This document shows, in pieces, positions 48,087 through 56,202 of a stretch of DNA of 64,000 nt. The notes beneath the pieces were generated by a model. It did not search any database, had not been told where the DNA came from, and saw nothing but the letters and a program-made list of their open reading frames with translations. The translations under genes and the position numbers were made by a program. The first letter of the stretch is position 1, and every line of letters begins with the position of its first letter. Origin of the DNA: Pseudomonas sp. ICMP 561 (GTDB taxonomy: Bacteria; Pseudomonadota; Gammaproteobacteria; Pseudomonadales; Pseudomonadaceae); the NCBI RefSeq assembly GCF_002699985.1, contig NZ_LKBT01000012.1:367921-431920 (forward strand), in the 5' to 3' direction.

Positions 48087-48128
48087 GTTTTGAGGCTCTG
48101 TGCAAGGTCGCGGAACTGTAGTGATGCC

Positions 48129-48219
48129 CCGGTAGGAGCGAACTTGTTCGCGATGCGTCATTCCTGTAACAGCCTTACTGCCTGACAATCCGCCTCGCCA
48201 ACAAGTTGGCTCCTACCGG
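48129..48219. repeat. REP inverted repeat, GTAGGAGCGAACTTGTTCGCGA family
   Basis: The left arm at 48129-48153 and the diverged right arm at 48196-48219 (GCCAACAAGTTGGCTCCTACC) pair at most positions. Confidence 0.85.
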
Positions 48220-48249
48220 TTTCGCAAGCTCAGAAATTAAGCAGCCTTA

Positions 48250-49836
48250 TCAGAACACCACACCCTGGCTACGCAGGTAGTCATCGTAGGTGCCGCTGAA
48301 GTCGGTTACGCCGTCCGGGCTCAGCTCGATGATGCGGGTGGCCAGTGAGGAAACGAACTCACGGTCATGGCTGACGAAGATCAGCGTGCCCGGATAGTTT
48401 TCCAGCGCCAGGTTCAGCGCTTCAATGGATTCCATGTCCAGGTGGTTGGTCGGTTCGTCCATGATCAGTACGTTTGGCTTTTGCAGGATCAGCTTGCCGA
48501 ACAGCATGCGACCTTGCTCACCACCGGAAATCACCTTCACCGACTTCTGGATCTCGTCGTTGGAGAACAGCATGCGCCCCAAGGTCCCGCGGATCATCTG
48601 CTCGCCCTGAGTCCACTGGCCCATCCAGTCAAACAGCGTGACATCGTTTTCGAAGTCGTGAGCGTGATCCTGAGCGTAGTAACCAAGTTCTGCCGCGTCG
48701 GTCCACTTGATGCTACCGGCGTCCGGAGTCAGCTCGCTGACCAGGGTGCGAAGCAGGGTGGTCTTGCCGATACCGTTGGGGCCGATGATCGCCACGCGTT
48801 CGCCAGCTTCAACCTGGAAGCTGAAGTCCTTGAACAGAGGCTTGCCGTCGAAGCCTTTAGCCATGCGCTCGACGATGACCGCCTGACGGTGCAGCTTCTT
48901 GGTTTGTTCGAAACGAATGAACGGGCTGACACGGCTCGAAGGCTTGACTTCGGCCAGCTGGATCTTGTCGATTGCCTTGGCGCGGGAGGTGGCCTGCTTG
49001 GCTTTCGAGGCGTTCGCCGAGAAGCGGCTGACGAACGATTGCAACTCGGAAATCTGTGCTTTCTTCTTGGCGTTGTCCGACAGCAGTTGCTCCCGGGACT
49101 GGGTCGCCACGGTCATGTACTCGTCGTAGTTGCCCGGGAACAGACGCAGCTCGCCGTAATCCAGGTCAGCCATGTGGGTGCACACGCTGTTCAGGAAGTG
49201 ACGGTCGTGAGAGATGATGATCATCAGGCTGTTACGCTGGGTCAGGATGTTTTCCAGCCAGCGAATGGTGTTGATGTCCAGGTGGTTGGTCGGTTCGTCG
49301 AGCAACAGCACTTCAGGATCGGAGAACAGTGCCTGAGCCAGCAGCACGCGCAGTTTCCAGCCCGGCGAAACTTCGCTCATCGGGCCGTTGTGCTGCTCGA
49401 TGCCGATACCCAGACCCAGCAGCAATTCACCGGCACGGGATTCGGCGGTATAGCCGTCCATTTCCGCGAATTCGGTTTCCAGTTCGGCGACAGCCATGCC
49501 GTCTTCTTCGGTCATTTCCGGCATCGAGTAGATGCGGTCACGCTCTGCCTTGACCTTCCACAGCTCTTCGTGGCCCATGATCACGGTATCGATCACGGTA
49601 AATTCTTCGTAGGCGAACTGGTCCTGACGCAATTTACCCAGACGCACATTCGGCTCGAGCATCACTTGCCCACCAGAAGGCTCCAGATCGCCGCCCAGGA
49701 TCTTCATGAAGGTGGATTTACCGCAGCCGTTGGCGCCGATGAGGCCGTAACGGTTACCGGCACCAAACTTGACCGAGACGTTCTCGAACAAGGGTTTGGC
49801 GCCGAACTGCATGGTGATATTCGCTGTGGAGATCAA
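48250..49836 (-). CDS. ybiT: ABC-F family ATPase YbiT
   Basis: A 528-residue ABC-F protein with two ATP-binding domains: GANGCGKST and [11 protein letters not shown] in the first, GPNGIGKTT and [11 protein letters not shown] in the second. The linker between them is rich in Lys/Ala/Gln ([18 protein letters not shown]), typical of ribosome-binding ABC-F factors. Residues match E. coli YbiT closely along the length. The start is a TTG at 49836 ([12 protein letters not shown]) preceded by AAAGGTAAGG. The prophage integrase gene ends 12 bases before this start, so the native promoter may have been moved or replaced. Confidence 0.93.
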   Translation of the reverse strand: MISTANITMQFGAKPLFENVSVKFGAGNRYGLIGANGCGKSTFMKILGGDLEPSGGQVMLEPNVRLGKLRQDQFAYEEFTVIDTVIMGHEELWKVKAERDRIYSMPEMTEEDGMAVAELETEFAEMDGYTAESRAGELLLGLGIGIEQHNGPMSEVSPGWKLRVLLAQALFSDPEVLLLDEPTNHLDINTIRWLENILTQRNSLMIIISHDRHFLNSVCTHMADLDYGELRLFPGNYDEYMTVATQSREQLLSDNAKKKAQISELQSFVSRFSANASKAKQATSRAKAIDKIQLAEVKPSSRVSPFIRFEQTKKLHRQAVIVERMAKGFDGKPLFKDFSFQVEAGERVAIIGPNGIGKTTLLRTLVSELTPDAGSIKWTDAAELGYYAQDHAHDFENDVTLFDWMGQWTQGEQMIRGTLGRMLFSNDEIQKSVKVISGGEQGRMLFGKLILQKPNVLIMDEPTNHLDMESIEALNLALENYPGTLIFVSHDREFVSSLATRIIELSPDGVTDFSGTYDDYLRSQGVVF

Positions 49837-49848
49837 TTACCTTACCTT

Positions 49849-51051
49849 TCAATTAGTTACGCGGCTCTGGTTTGTGCCTTGGACCAACTCTGGACCAATA
49901 TTAAGCTTTTCCATCTCACCCCAATCGCCACTTGAGCTAAGCCAGCGCGCATATGTCGAGAGCAGCATCTGGACTGAGTGTCCGAGCTGTTGGGCGATAA
50001 AAGAGGGATTCATTCCAGACATTATGCATATTGTCGCATAAGTGTGACGACAGTTGTACGGCGGGCGATGTCGCACCCCCAATTTGATGAGCGTAGGAAT
50101 CCATTGCTTATGAAGGTCGGAGGTCTGGCGAATGTGCACAGTGTTCTTTGACGGCGGGAAGCAGTACGGAAAGTCCTTTAGCTTGCCTTTCCCATTTTTC
50201 CTGCGCTCCAGATAGCATTGTGCAAAGCGAAGAGCATGAATTGCCCGATCGTTCAGCAGTACGTAGCGGTTTTTTCGTGTCTTGGTGCGCTCCTTGATCT
50301 CGCCCCGTACGATCACTCTGCATACGCGGGCCTGGCGTTTTTCGAAATCAATCTCGTCCCAACGCAGCGCGATGACTTCCTGAAGTCGCATGCCGGTGAA
50401 AAAAGCAAACTCGAAGAACGCCGCATAAATGTGGCTGGGCCAATGCTCGGCAGCGTAAAGGCTGGCGATAATCTGGTTGGCCTCGTCTATGGTCAGTGGG
50501 TCAGGATTGGGTGCCTTCCGCTTTGGCATGTCCAGAAGCTCGGCCGGGTTTTTGTCCAGCAGATCCTCGCGAACGGCATCATCCAAAATGGTTTTCAGTT
50601 TGGTGATCGCGTTACGCTTCACTCCTTGTGAGAACCAATCAATTTTGCCAATGATGCGCCTGAGCATCATGGTGGTGATGGTGCTGACCGGAGTCAGCAC
50701 CAAGTGAGGCATCCAGTACAAATTCATGGTGCCAACATAGTTGCTGCGTGCACCTTCCTCGATCTCTCTCCCATCAAGCCAGAGCTGAACGTATTCGCCG
50801 AATAGAACTGTCGCATCGGCAGCAATTGCCGAGTCAGGAAACAGCTCGGCGTATTTTTGGTCCGTCATCAAACCGTGCTTGATCAGACCGACTACTTGAT
50901 CTCTAAAACGGGTGGCAGCCTGGATCCCCGCTTTCGTGGGGGGATACGTGAGCGTTTCGGAGCAACGCTTCCCGTTCCAACTGAACCTGAAACGGAATGT
51001 CTCCCCCCTGAGATCAAGCCCGGCGGGGAGACCCATAGACTTTCTAGCCAT
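49849..51051 (-). CDS. int: Prophage tyrosine integrase
   Basis: A 400-residue tyrosine recombinase. An N-terminal arm-binding Arm-DNA-like domain (RFRFSWNGKRCSETL) and SAM-like core-binding domain (about 90-170) precede the catalytic domain. The catalytic Arg lies in FFTGMRLQEVIALRW, the second box reads PYNCRHTYAT, then QQLGHS and the nucleophilic Tyr in LLSTYARW. The ATG at 51051 follows AGGAG. Its stop lies 12 bases before the ybiT start. The excisionase-like frame overlaps its 5' end by 160 bases. Confidence 0.95.
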   Translation of the reverse strand: MARKSMGLPAGLDLRGETFRFRFSWNGKRCSETLTYPPTKAGIQAATRFRDQVVGLIKHGLMTDQKYAELFPDSAIAADATVLFGEYVQLWLDGREIEEGARSNYVGTMNLYWMPHLVLTPVSTITTMMLRRIIGKIDWFSQGVKRNAITKLKTILDDAVREDLLDKNPAELLDMPKRKAPNPDPLTIDEANQIIASLYAAEHWPSHIYAAFFEFAFFTGMRLQEVIALRWDEIDFEKRQARVCRVIVRGEIKERTKTRKNRYVLLNDRAIHALRFAQCYLERRKNGKGKLKDFPYCFPPSKNTVHIRQTSDLHKQWIPTLIKLGVRHRPPYNCRHTYATICIMSGMNPSFIAQQLGHSVQMLLSTYARWLSSSGDWGEMEKLNIGPELVQGTNQSRVTN

Positions 51052-51236
51052 TCGTCATATCTCCTGACGCTGTAAATGATGTGATTTCCGATCTTGTTCC
51101 AGATGCCATTGGGTATCTGTCCGCGACTGCGCCTTGCCTGGAGTGCTTTAACGGTCGTACCGAGGCGGTCGGCCATTTGCTTCTCAGTAAGTTTGTCCGG
51201 TTCTGGTAAGTCGCTGATTTTCTGTTGGGCGGCCAT
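50892..51236 (-). CDS. Excisionase-like HTH protein overlapping the integrase
   Basis: A frame of 114 residues from the ATG at 51236 (GAGG upstream). Residues 15-65 look like an excisionase/MerR-like helix-turn-helix (LTEKQMADRLGTTVKALQ, then WNKIGNHIIYSVRRYDEWLE). The remaining 50 or so residues are Arg/Pro/Ser-rich and simply read the start of int in another frame. The ORF therefore overlaps int by 160 bases; the useful protein may be only the first 65 residues, with the tail a missing-stop extension. It probably directs prophage excision. Confidence 0.65.
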   Translation of the reverse strand: MAAQQKISDLPEPDKLTEKQMADRLGTTVKALQARRSRGQIPNGIWNKIGNHIIYSVRRYDEWLESLWVSPPGLISGGRHSVSGSVGTGSVAPKRSRIPPRKRGSRLPPVLEIK

Positions 51237-51298
51237 GATTGCGTCCTCGTTGGTCTGGAGGCGTGCTGCTCCACGCCGCCCTATGGCGGCAGAAGGGG

Positions 51299-51508
51299 TT
51301 ATTCGATTCGGAATACTTCGGCGCGGACTGAGCGCCAGTCTTCATGCGTTTTTACCGGCTCCCTGCCAAACCATCTCTCTGCCTCGTTGGCGAGATCCTC
51401 GCGAACCTCACTCCAACCGCCGCCTAGACGCAGTGCCTTGACGCGAATCTGGTCACCCAGCGTGTTGCATTTACCGATTTTTGTAGCCGCGCAAATAAAT
51501 ACCGGCAT
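51299..51508 (-). CDS. Small phage hypothetical protein (69 aa)
   Basis: I chose the ATG at 51508 with GAGG seven bases upstream, giving 69 residues (MPVFICAATKIGKCNTLGDQ, then LRLGGGWSEVREDL). The frame is open upstream but without a better start. No domain is recognised. It lies just upstream of the excisionase-like gene on the same strand. Confidence 0.55.
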   Translation of the reverse strand: MPVFICAATKIGKCNTLGDQIRVKALRLGGGWSEVREDLANEAERWFGREPVKTHEDWRSVRAEVFRIE

Positions 51509-51691
51509 AGCGAATCCTCGCCCGCCGATCACCGGCAAGCTTGACGTAGGGATAGTGTGATTACACCGGCCGTCATAAATAGCGACGTGCACCGGTCGAA
51601 TGTTTGTGGTGCGAGGTAAAGCAAGCTTCACTGAATATTGGAGGCCACCAATGGAGTGCTGGCGGCTGGTGAAAAGGATCAAGGAGGAATG

Positions 51692-51907
51692 ATGAGCACC
51701 ACACAGGAAGGCATTTACTGCCACACACTCGTAGCGGTATTCAGCGCAGCATTCAGGCTGGGTTTCGATCCATATGCCTTGGCGTTACAGGCAAAGATGG
51801 AATTGCTCGGTGATGGAGAAAGCGAAGATGGCTCCAATCTCATCGCTTGGGCTGCTGATAGGGTAATAAACGAGTCGCTTTTGGTGGCACGACTTCGATG
51901 CCGCTAG
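51692..51907 (+). CDS. Small helical protein, member of a three-copy prophage family
   Basis: A 71-residue acidic helical protein. The segment CHTLVAVFSAAFRLGFDPYA aligns with the two proteins at 55562 and 55798 (pattern A-L-x-A-V-x-x-x-A-x-x-x-G). AAGGAGG precedes the ATG pair at 51689/51692; spacing favours 51692. The function is unknown. It is the first rightward gene after the integrase region. Confidence 0.6.
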   Translation: MSTTQEGIYCHTLVAVFSAAFRLGFDPYALALQAKMELLGDGESEDGSNLIAWAADRVINESLLVARLRCR

Positions 51908-51938
51908 CCCTTCAGCTCGTTAAATTGGGGAGTACCCC

Positions 51939-52031
51939 ATGGACGAGCTTGGCATCTGGTCCATTCTGGTATTGGTCGTTGCTGTTCTAATGATTGCGGG
52001 CCTGATCGTCATCTTCTTTGTTGACGATTAG
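51939..52031 (+). CDS. Tiny membrane protein (30 aa)
   Basis: ATG at 51939 after GGGGAG with six-base spacing. The product is 30 residues: MDELGIW, then one hydrophobic helix (SILVLVVAVLMIAGLIVIFF), then VDD. It is too small for family recognition. Phages use such peptides for membrane or exclusion roles, but nothing here proves one. The sequence GGGGAGTACCCC around its ribosome binding site can form a dyad that would hide the site. Confidence 0.55.
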   Translation: MDELGIWSILVLVVAVLMIAGLIVIFFVDD

Positions 52032-52057
52032 GCTTCGCCATTCGGCGTGTCTGGCTG

Positions 52058-52363
52058 TCAGAGGTTTGAGCATGGTTGCACCTGGTATTCGGTGATGGTG
52101 TGCGCCGGGCTGTCGCGAATGCCCAGGCGATCGGCGATGTAGACTTCCAGCTGTGCGCCTTGCGATTTGTCCCAGCCGGGCAGGGTGGCCACGTGGTCGC
52201 AGCGAACCATCTGCTCCATGTCGCTGCGCATGCATTCATGCCAAGTGCCACCCTCAGGGTTTAGCTCGACGGTCTGACCGCCGACGCGCAGGCTGGCGGT
52301 CATGCTGTGAAAGGTGCAGCCGTTATGCCTGAATGGGCCCCCTGAATTATTTTCAATGAGCAT
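52058..52363 (-). CDS. DUF4406-like phage protein
   Basis: A 101-residue protein whose second half (MRSDMEQMVRCDHVATLPGW, then DKSQGAQLEVYIADRLG) resembles the DUF4406/nucleoside-deoxyribosyltransferase-like pattern D-x-LP-GW-x-S-x-GA-x-x-E. The ATG at 52363 follows GAGG. An activity in nucleotide salvage is possible but not shown. Confidence 0.5.
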   Translation of the reverse strand: MLIENNSGGPFRHNGCTFHSMTASLRVGGQTVELNPEGGTWHECMRSDMEQMVRCDHVATLPGWDKSQGAQLEVYIADRLGIRDSPAHTITEYQVQPCSNL

Positions 52364-52423
52364 TGTTATACCTCGCGTGCTGTTTAGCTGCTAGCATTGG
52401 CCAGCATTGGCTGGAGTAAATAG

Positions 52424-53086
52424 ATGAAGTTTAGCTTTGAACTATTGCTGTGTCTGGGTGTTTTTTTAGCCGGGGTTGTATGGTCGAAACTTATATTCCC
52501 CAGTAATTTTTGGTTGGTGAGTAATATCCACGATTTTTTTGAGATTGTTGGGGTTATCTCAACTACGATAGCTGCGATTGTTGCCGTTTCCGCTCTAAAT
52601 GTCTGGAAGACACAATTTTCGCATACCGAAAAATATCAAGTGGTTCGCGATTTTCATGCCGCATGCCAGGGTGCCTGGAACAGTTATTGGTATGTGGCTG
52701 CCGGTTATGATCTGATCGATGAAGTTTGGAAGAATAAACATATTGATAACTGGTTTCACGATCAGTCGGACACCTATAGGGCGGCGGCAAGTGAGAGCAA
52801 AAGCAGGATGGAGTCGGCATACTTGGTTTTGAAGCATCATCTGTCTACTGAAGAGGTTGATAGACTCTCAGAAAGCTATTATGAATACATGAATCAGGTT
52901 AGCTTCGGCGAATCGGAGATCATTTCTTTCAGTACTCGTTGCGGGGCAATGATCGATGAGCCAATTGATAAGTATGATGAGTATTTTCAGAAGCGAGTCA
53001 TTCGACTAGAGCTGATCTATAACGCCAGAAGTAATTTATCTGATGCAGCGGATGCTTTACTGGCGAGCTGCGCTAGACCAAAATAA
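52424..53086 (+). CDS. AT-rich orphan membrane protein
   Basis: A 220-residue protein with two membrane segments near the N-terminus (FELLLCLGVFLAGVVW, about 5-22, and IVGVISTTIAAIVAVSALNVW, about 41-61) and a long cytoplasmic-looking helical part (62-220). Codons are visibly richer in A and T than the core genes. The ATG follows GGAGTAAATAG. No family is recognised. Its position near the integrase, with atypical composition, is common for prophage accessory genes such as exclusion proteins, but the role is unknown. Confidence 0.7.
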   Translation: MKFSFELLLCLGVFLAGVVWSKLIFPSNFWLVSNIHDFFEIVGVISTTIAAIVAVSALNVWKTQFSHTEKYQVVRDFHAACQGAWNSYWYVAAGYDLIDEVWKNKHIDNWFHDQSDTYRAAASESKSRMESAYLVLKHHLSTEEVDRLSESYYEYMNQVSFGESEIISFSTRCGAMIDEPIDKYDEYFQKRVIRLELIYNARSNLSDAADALLASCARPK

Positions 53087-53108
53087 ATGATTATATAAAG
53101 TCTTCTGT

Positions 53109-53972
53109 TTAGTCGCCGCAGAAACAGTCGATGTCTTCGGAATAACCGAAGGCATCCATCTGACCTTTATAGTTCTCGGCATACCACGCAAGGTGGGAGT
53201 ACTTCGGCCGGTCCATGCGAAAGACCTGGTTGAATTTTTCCTCCAGTCCGGACCAGAAGATAACGCGCTCTGGCTCTGCCTGGATGGCCTTGAAAAGCTT
53301 GTCCTCTCTCTTTTTCCAGCAGAGATCGCAGTTGCCCAGGTCAGAGTCCATTCCGAGGTCAAAGTCCTGAGCCTCCCAGAAGGCTGCGACATCGTCGTTG
53401 ATGACTCCCGCGGTGTAGGATGGACAGACACTTTCCCAGCGGGCTCCACCCTTCGCGTTGGCAGCCATCATGCGGTGATACCGGCCGGGCTCATCCTTTC
53501 GAATGCCAACCACACAGTCCCAATGGTCGTAGCCCAGAGATAGCATGTGCTTTTCGCCGATCTTGATCTTCAGATAAGCCGTGCACGCATTGTTAGAAAA
53601 ATTCGGCAGCCACATTGGGAGGCCTTTTTCCTGCCTCCGGTATTCGGCGAAATAGTCGAGCATCATGGAGAATGGTTCGCCGTTGCGGCTGGCGGTTTCA
53701 AAGTCGACAAGCTTGTACCACTGTGCATCGTCAGGCTGGCCGTACACACGACACCACTCCATCCACACGACGTTTATTCCCCAGCGTTTTGACATTTGGT
53801 CAATAAAAACCAAGGTTTCTTCGCGCTCTTTGCCGGTGTTCTGGAAGAAGAAGTGAACATCAGAAGGCAGATTGAAATCGTGTGCTTCCAGTATTTTCCA
53901 AGCCATGTGGCCGCTGGTTCGGCCACCACTGAGCCCGATCTGGGCCGGTCCTGTGATCAGGTAGGGGGTCAT
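53109..53972 (-). CDS. PAPS-reductase-like (adenine nucleotide alpha-hydrolase) phage protein
   Basis: A 287-residue protein with the PP-loop-type motif LSGGRTSGHMAW near the start, FFFQNTGKEREETLVF next, and cysteine pairs GNCDLCWKKRED and CFCGD in the C-terminal part that could hold a metal or cluster. Related enzymes activate sulfate or transfer sulfur. Phages and DNA-modification (phosphorothioate) islands carry relatives; the true substrate is unknown. The ATG at 53972 follows GAGGACGCAA. It diverges from the gene at 54058. Confidence 0.75.
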   Translation of the reverse strand: MTPYLITGPAQIGLSGGRTSGHMAWKILEAHDFNLPSDVHFFFQNTGKEREETLVFIDQMSKRWGINVVWMEWCRVYGQPDDAQWYKLVDFETASRNGEPFSMMLDYFAEYRRQEKGLPMWLPNFSNNACTAYLKIKIGEKHMLSLGYDHWDCVVGIRKDEPGRYHRMMAANAKGGARWESVCPSYTAGVINDDVAAFWEAQDFDLGMDSDLGNCDLCWKKREDKLFKAIQAEPERVIFWSGLEEKFNQVFRMDRPKYSHLAWYAENYKGQMDAFGYSEDIDCFCGD

Positions 53973-54002
53973 TTGCGTCCTCGCCGGTGTGGCGTGATTC
54001 GT

Positions 54003-54050
54003 TGAAGTGGGGTATTTGTGTTGGCCCGGCATGGAGCCGGATTACAGGAG
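54003..54050 (+). promoter_or_regulatory. Shared leader with hairpin, copy 1
   Basis: TGGGGTATT, then CCGGCATGGAGCCGG (5-bp stem CCGGC/GCCGG, loop ATGGA), then AGGAG just before the ATG at 54058. The same order of elements occurs at 57195-57240. Confidence 0.55.
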
Positions 54051-54057
54051 ATAAACA

Positions 54058-54324
54058 ATGTTAGAAGATGTGTTTGATCCAAAGGACCAAAGGAATATCA
54101 TAGATAAGATTGGTGCTTTCGACGTATTCATCATGTTCGCATGGGGCAATGACGGCTCCATTCCTTCCGCGGCTCGCATTGATGTCGCGAATGCCGATAG
54201 AAGTAAGCATTTCAACGCTAGCTCCATTCGGGATACATGGAGCAGCTACGAAGATGCGGTCGCCAAAACAAAGAGGTATGCAAAGCTATTCGCTGACGAC
54301 CTATCTAAGATGAAGCCCGTTTAG
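54058..54324 (+). CDS. Orphan prophage protein behind the shared leader
   Basis: An 88-residue protein (start MLEDVFDPKDQRNIIDKIGA) with no recognised family and no membrane segment. AGGAG lies seven bases before the ATG. It shares its leader with the gene at 57248, but the two proteins do not look alike. Confidence 0.6.
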   Translation: MLEDVFDPKDQRNIIDKIGAFDVFIMFAWGNDGSIPSAARIDVANADRSKHFNASSIRDTWSSYEDAVAKTKRYAKLFADDLSKMKPV

Positions 54325-54338
54325 TTTTCAGTTTCTAA

Positions 54339-55457
54339 CTAAACAGCTGGTAGTGCGTCATGAAATACATCCATTTGCGTCGCGCCGTCTAACCAAGCGG
54401 CATCTATGCGAGATTGCGCTATTTTTGCGTATGCTGTGTTTAACTCGCAAAGAATTGACCGCCGGCCCTCCTGCATCGAAACCAGCGACGTGGTACCGGC
54501 CCCGCCGAACGGATCAAGCACTACACCTCCGCGCGGGGCTCCAGCCAGAATGCATGGCCGGATCAGATCGGGCGGGAAGGTTGCGAAGTGGGCACCTTTG
54601 AAACTGTGAGTGGACACGGTCCATACGCTTCGCTTGTTGCGCTCCGCGGGCATGATCGCCAATGCGGAATTCATGGAGTCGTTATCCTTGATCCGCCCGC
54701 GCTGGCGCTCATCTGAATCGGTGCCATGACCCCAGCCGACGCCGTTTGACTTTCGGGCTACCGCTTTCATGTTGCCGTTGCTCTTGGTACCGCCGTTGGC
54801 CCGCTCGCTACCTATTTGCGCCTGAACCTCCTGCGAAAGCCGGGCGTGAGTGTTCGGCGAGCATGGCTCAAGGATCGCGGCCTGGTCGAAGTAGTATTTC
54901 TTCGATTTGCTGAGTAGGAAAATGTACTCGTGCGACTTCGTGCACCGATCCCGCACGCTTTCCGGCATCGGATTGGGCTTGTTCCAGATGATGTCCTGAC
55001 GCAGGTACCAACCATCGTCCTGCAGCGCGAGCGCTAAGCGCCAAGGCATACCCATCAAATCTTTTGGCTTCATACCCATCTCTCGGCCGCGCACGCCGGT
55101 ACCGGATTTGAAACGGGGATGTTCGTTGATCTGGCGGGCTGACGTGACGCTGCGTCCGGACATCTGGCCGGCGCCTTGAGGCCTGCCTTGCGCGCCCCAA
55201 CTTCCTGCGTAGCTGTCGCCCATGTTCACCCAGGCCGTGCCGTCGTCCCGCAGCACCCGACGAACTTCACGGAACACTTCCACCAGGCGGGAAATGAATT
55301 CAGCCGGTGTTTCCTCCAGCCCGATCTGACCCTCGACACCGTAGTCGCGCAGACCGAAGTAGGGCGGGCTAGTCACACATGTCTGCACTGACTGGTCTGG
55401 CAGCGTCCGCATCATCTCGATGCAGTCGCCAACCAGTATCTGGTGGAGCTGACTCAT
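54339..55457 (-). CDS. Orphan DNA methyltransferase (N4/N6 amino type)
   Basis: A 372-residue DNA methyltransferase of the beta-like order: the catalytic motif TSPPYFGLRDYG comes first (near residue 29) and the AdoMet-binding motif DPFGGAGTTSLV lies near the C-terminus. SPPY-type motifs suit N4-cytosine or N6-adenine methylation. No restriction endonuclease gene is nearby, so it probably protects phage DNA or affects packaging or regulation. The target sequence cannot be read. Confidence 0.88.
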   Translation of the reverse strand: MSQLHQILVGDCIEMMRTLPDQSVQTCVTSPPYFGLRDYGVEGQIGLEETPAEFISRLVEVFREVRRVLRDDGTAWVNMGDSYAGSWGAQGRPQGAGQMSGRSVTSARQINEHPRFKSGTGVRGREMGMKPKDLMGMPWRLALALQDDGWYLRQDIIWNKPNPMPESVRDRCTKSHEYIFLLSKSKKYYFDQAAILEPCSPNTHARLSQEVQAQIGSERANGGTKSNGNMKAVARKSNGVGWGHGTDSDERQRGRIKDNDSMNSALAIMPAERNKRSVWTVSTHSFKGAHFATFPPDLIRPCILAGAPRGGVVLDPFGGAGTTSLVSMQEGRRSILCELNTAYAKIAQSRIDAAWLDGATQMDVFHDALPAV

Positions 55458-55561
55458 ATCGGATTCCAGTTAGGCGCAGCCCTCCCGTTACCGGATGAGG
55501 TGGCGCAAGTTGTTGAAGAGGTAATGGGCTATGCTTAAAGCTCAACCCAAAGGAGTGAGTC

Positions 55562-55762
55562 ATGGGCGCAAGCACGGAAGAGGTGTCTAGGTTGGCGTTA
55601 AAAGCCGTACTTGCCACCGCTATCAAGCAAGGATTGGAGCTGGAAGCGTTATGCGAGGCATCGATCGATTGGATGCTCAACGACGCAGCCTATGGAGCAG
55701 AGGATGTTGCTTGGGCCGTCAGTGAAATTGAGGTGACTGCCGACTCTATTGAATCTGCGTGA
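55562..55762 (+). CDS. Small helical protein, family member 2
   Basis: A 66-residue acidic helical protein. RLALKAVLATAIKQGLELEA aligns with KQALVAVFATAASMGIDIDE of the next gene. GGAG lies six bases before the ATG. The function is unknown. Confidence 0.6.
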   Translation: MGASTEEVSRLALKAVLATAIKQGLELEALCEASIDWMLNDAAYGAEDVAWAVSEIEVTADSIESA

Positions 55763-55797
55763 AGCAAACTTAAGTCTAAACCCACGAGGGTTCCGAC

Positions 55798-56016
55798 ATG
55801 ACCGACAAGCACGCAATGGAACTGAAGCAGGCGCTCGTTGCTGTATTCGCTACAGCAGCGAGCATGGGTATCGATATCGACGAGCTGTCAGAGCAAGCGG
55901 CGAGTGATCTGGCCGATGAGGAAGCAGGGTGGCTCGACCAGTTCAAGCCAGGTGCTGTGCATGAGATTCGATACTGCCGCGACATGGTGAAAGGCTTCGA
56001 TCTGGTTGATCATTAG
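55798..56016 (+). CDS. Small helical protein, family member 3
   Basis: A 72-residue protein, 35 bases downstream of member 2, with GAGGG seven bases before the ATG. The first half matches members 1 and 2; the second half (GWLDQFKPGAVHEIRYCRDM) is its own. The tandem copies suggest duplication. Confidence 0.6.
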   Translation: MTDKHAMELKQALVAVFATAASMGIDIDELSEQAASDLADEEAGWLDQFKPGAVHEIRYCRDMVKGFDLVDH

Positions 56017-56083
56017 CTCAGGCTTTCAGGCAATCTGCCTCCCCTTGGGGCTCCGCTTGCAGGATGCCTTTATGCTGCCCTTA

Positions 56084-56114
56084 TGTGACGAGTAGTGCGG
56101 CGGGCGATGCGCAC
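56084..56114 (-). pseudogene. Short match to the integrase active-site region, possible remnant
   Basis: TGTGACGA, six bases, then CGGCGGGCGATG and CGCAC repeat the sequence at 50043-50076 inside int (where it encodes the HRPPYNCRHT region) with small indels. No open frame continues around it. It may be the scar of another integrase. Confidence 0.3.
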
Positions 56115-56202
56115 TAGGTGCAGCCAGCCGACTATTGTACGGCATGCTAGCTGCTGTATAGTCAGACATTTCATCGATATTGATTAGACTGGAGCCTTTA
56201 TT

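Noticed and set aside
49837..49860. tRNA gene as the phage attachment site
   Set aside because: No cloverleaf or tRNA 3' end is visible at the prophage edge; the neighbour is ybiT.
48367..49935. 522-codon open frame on the plus strand
   Set aside because: Antisense reading of ybiT crossing into the integrase gene; no domain.
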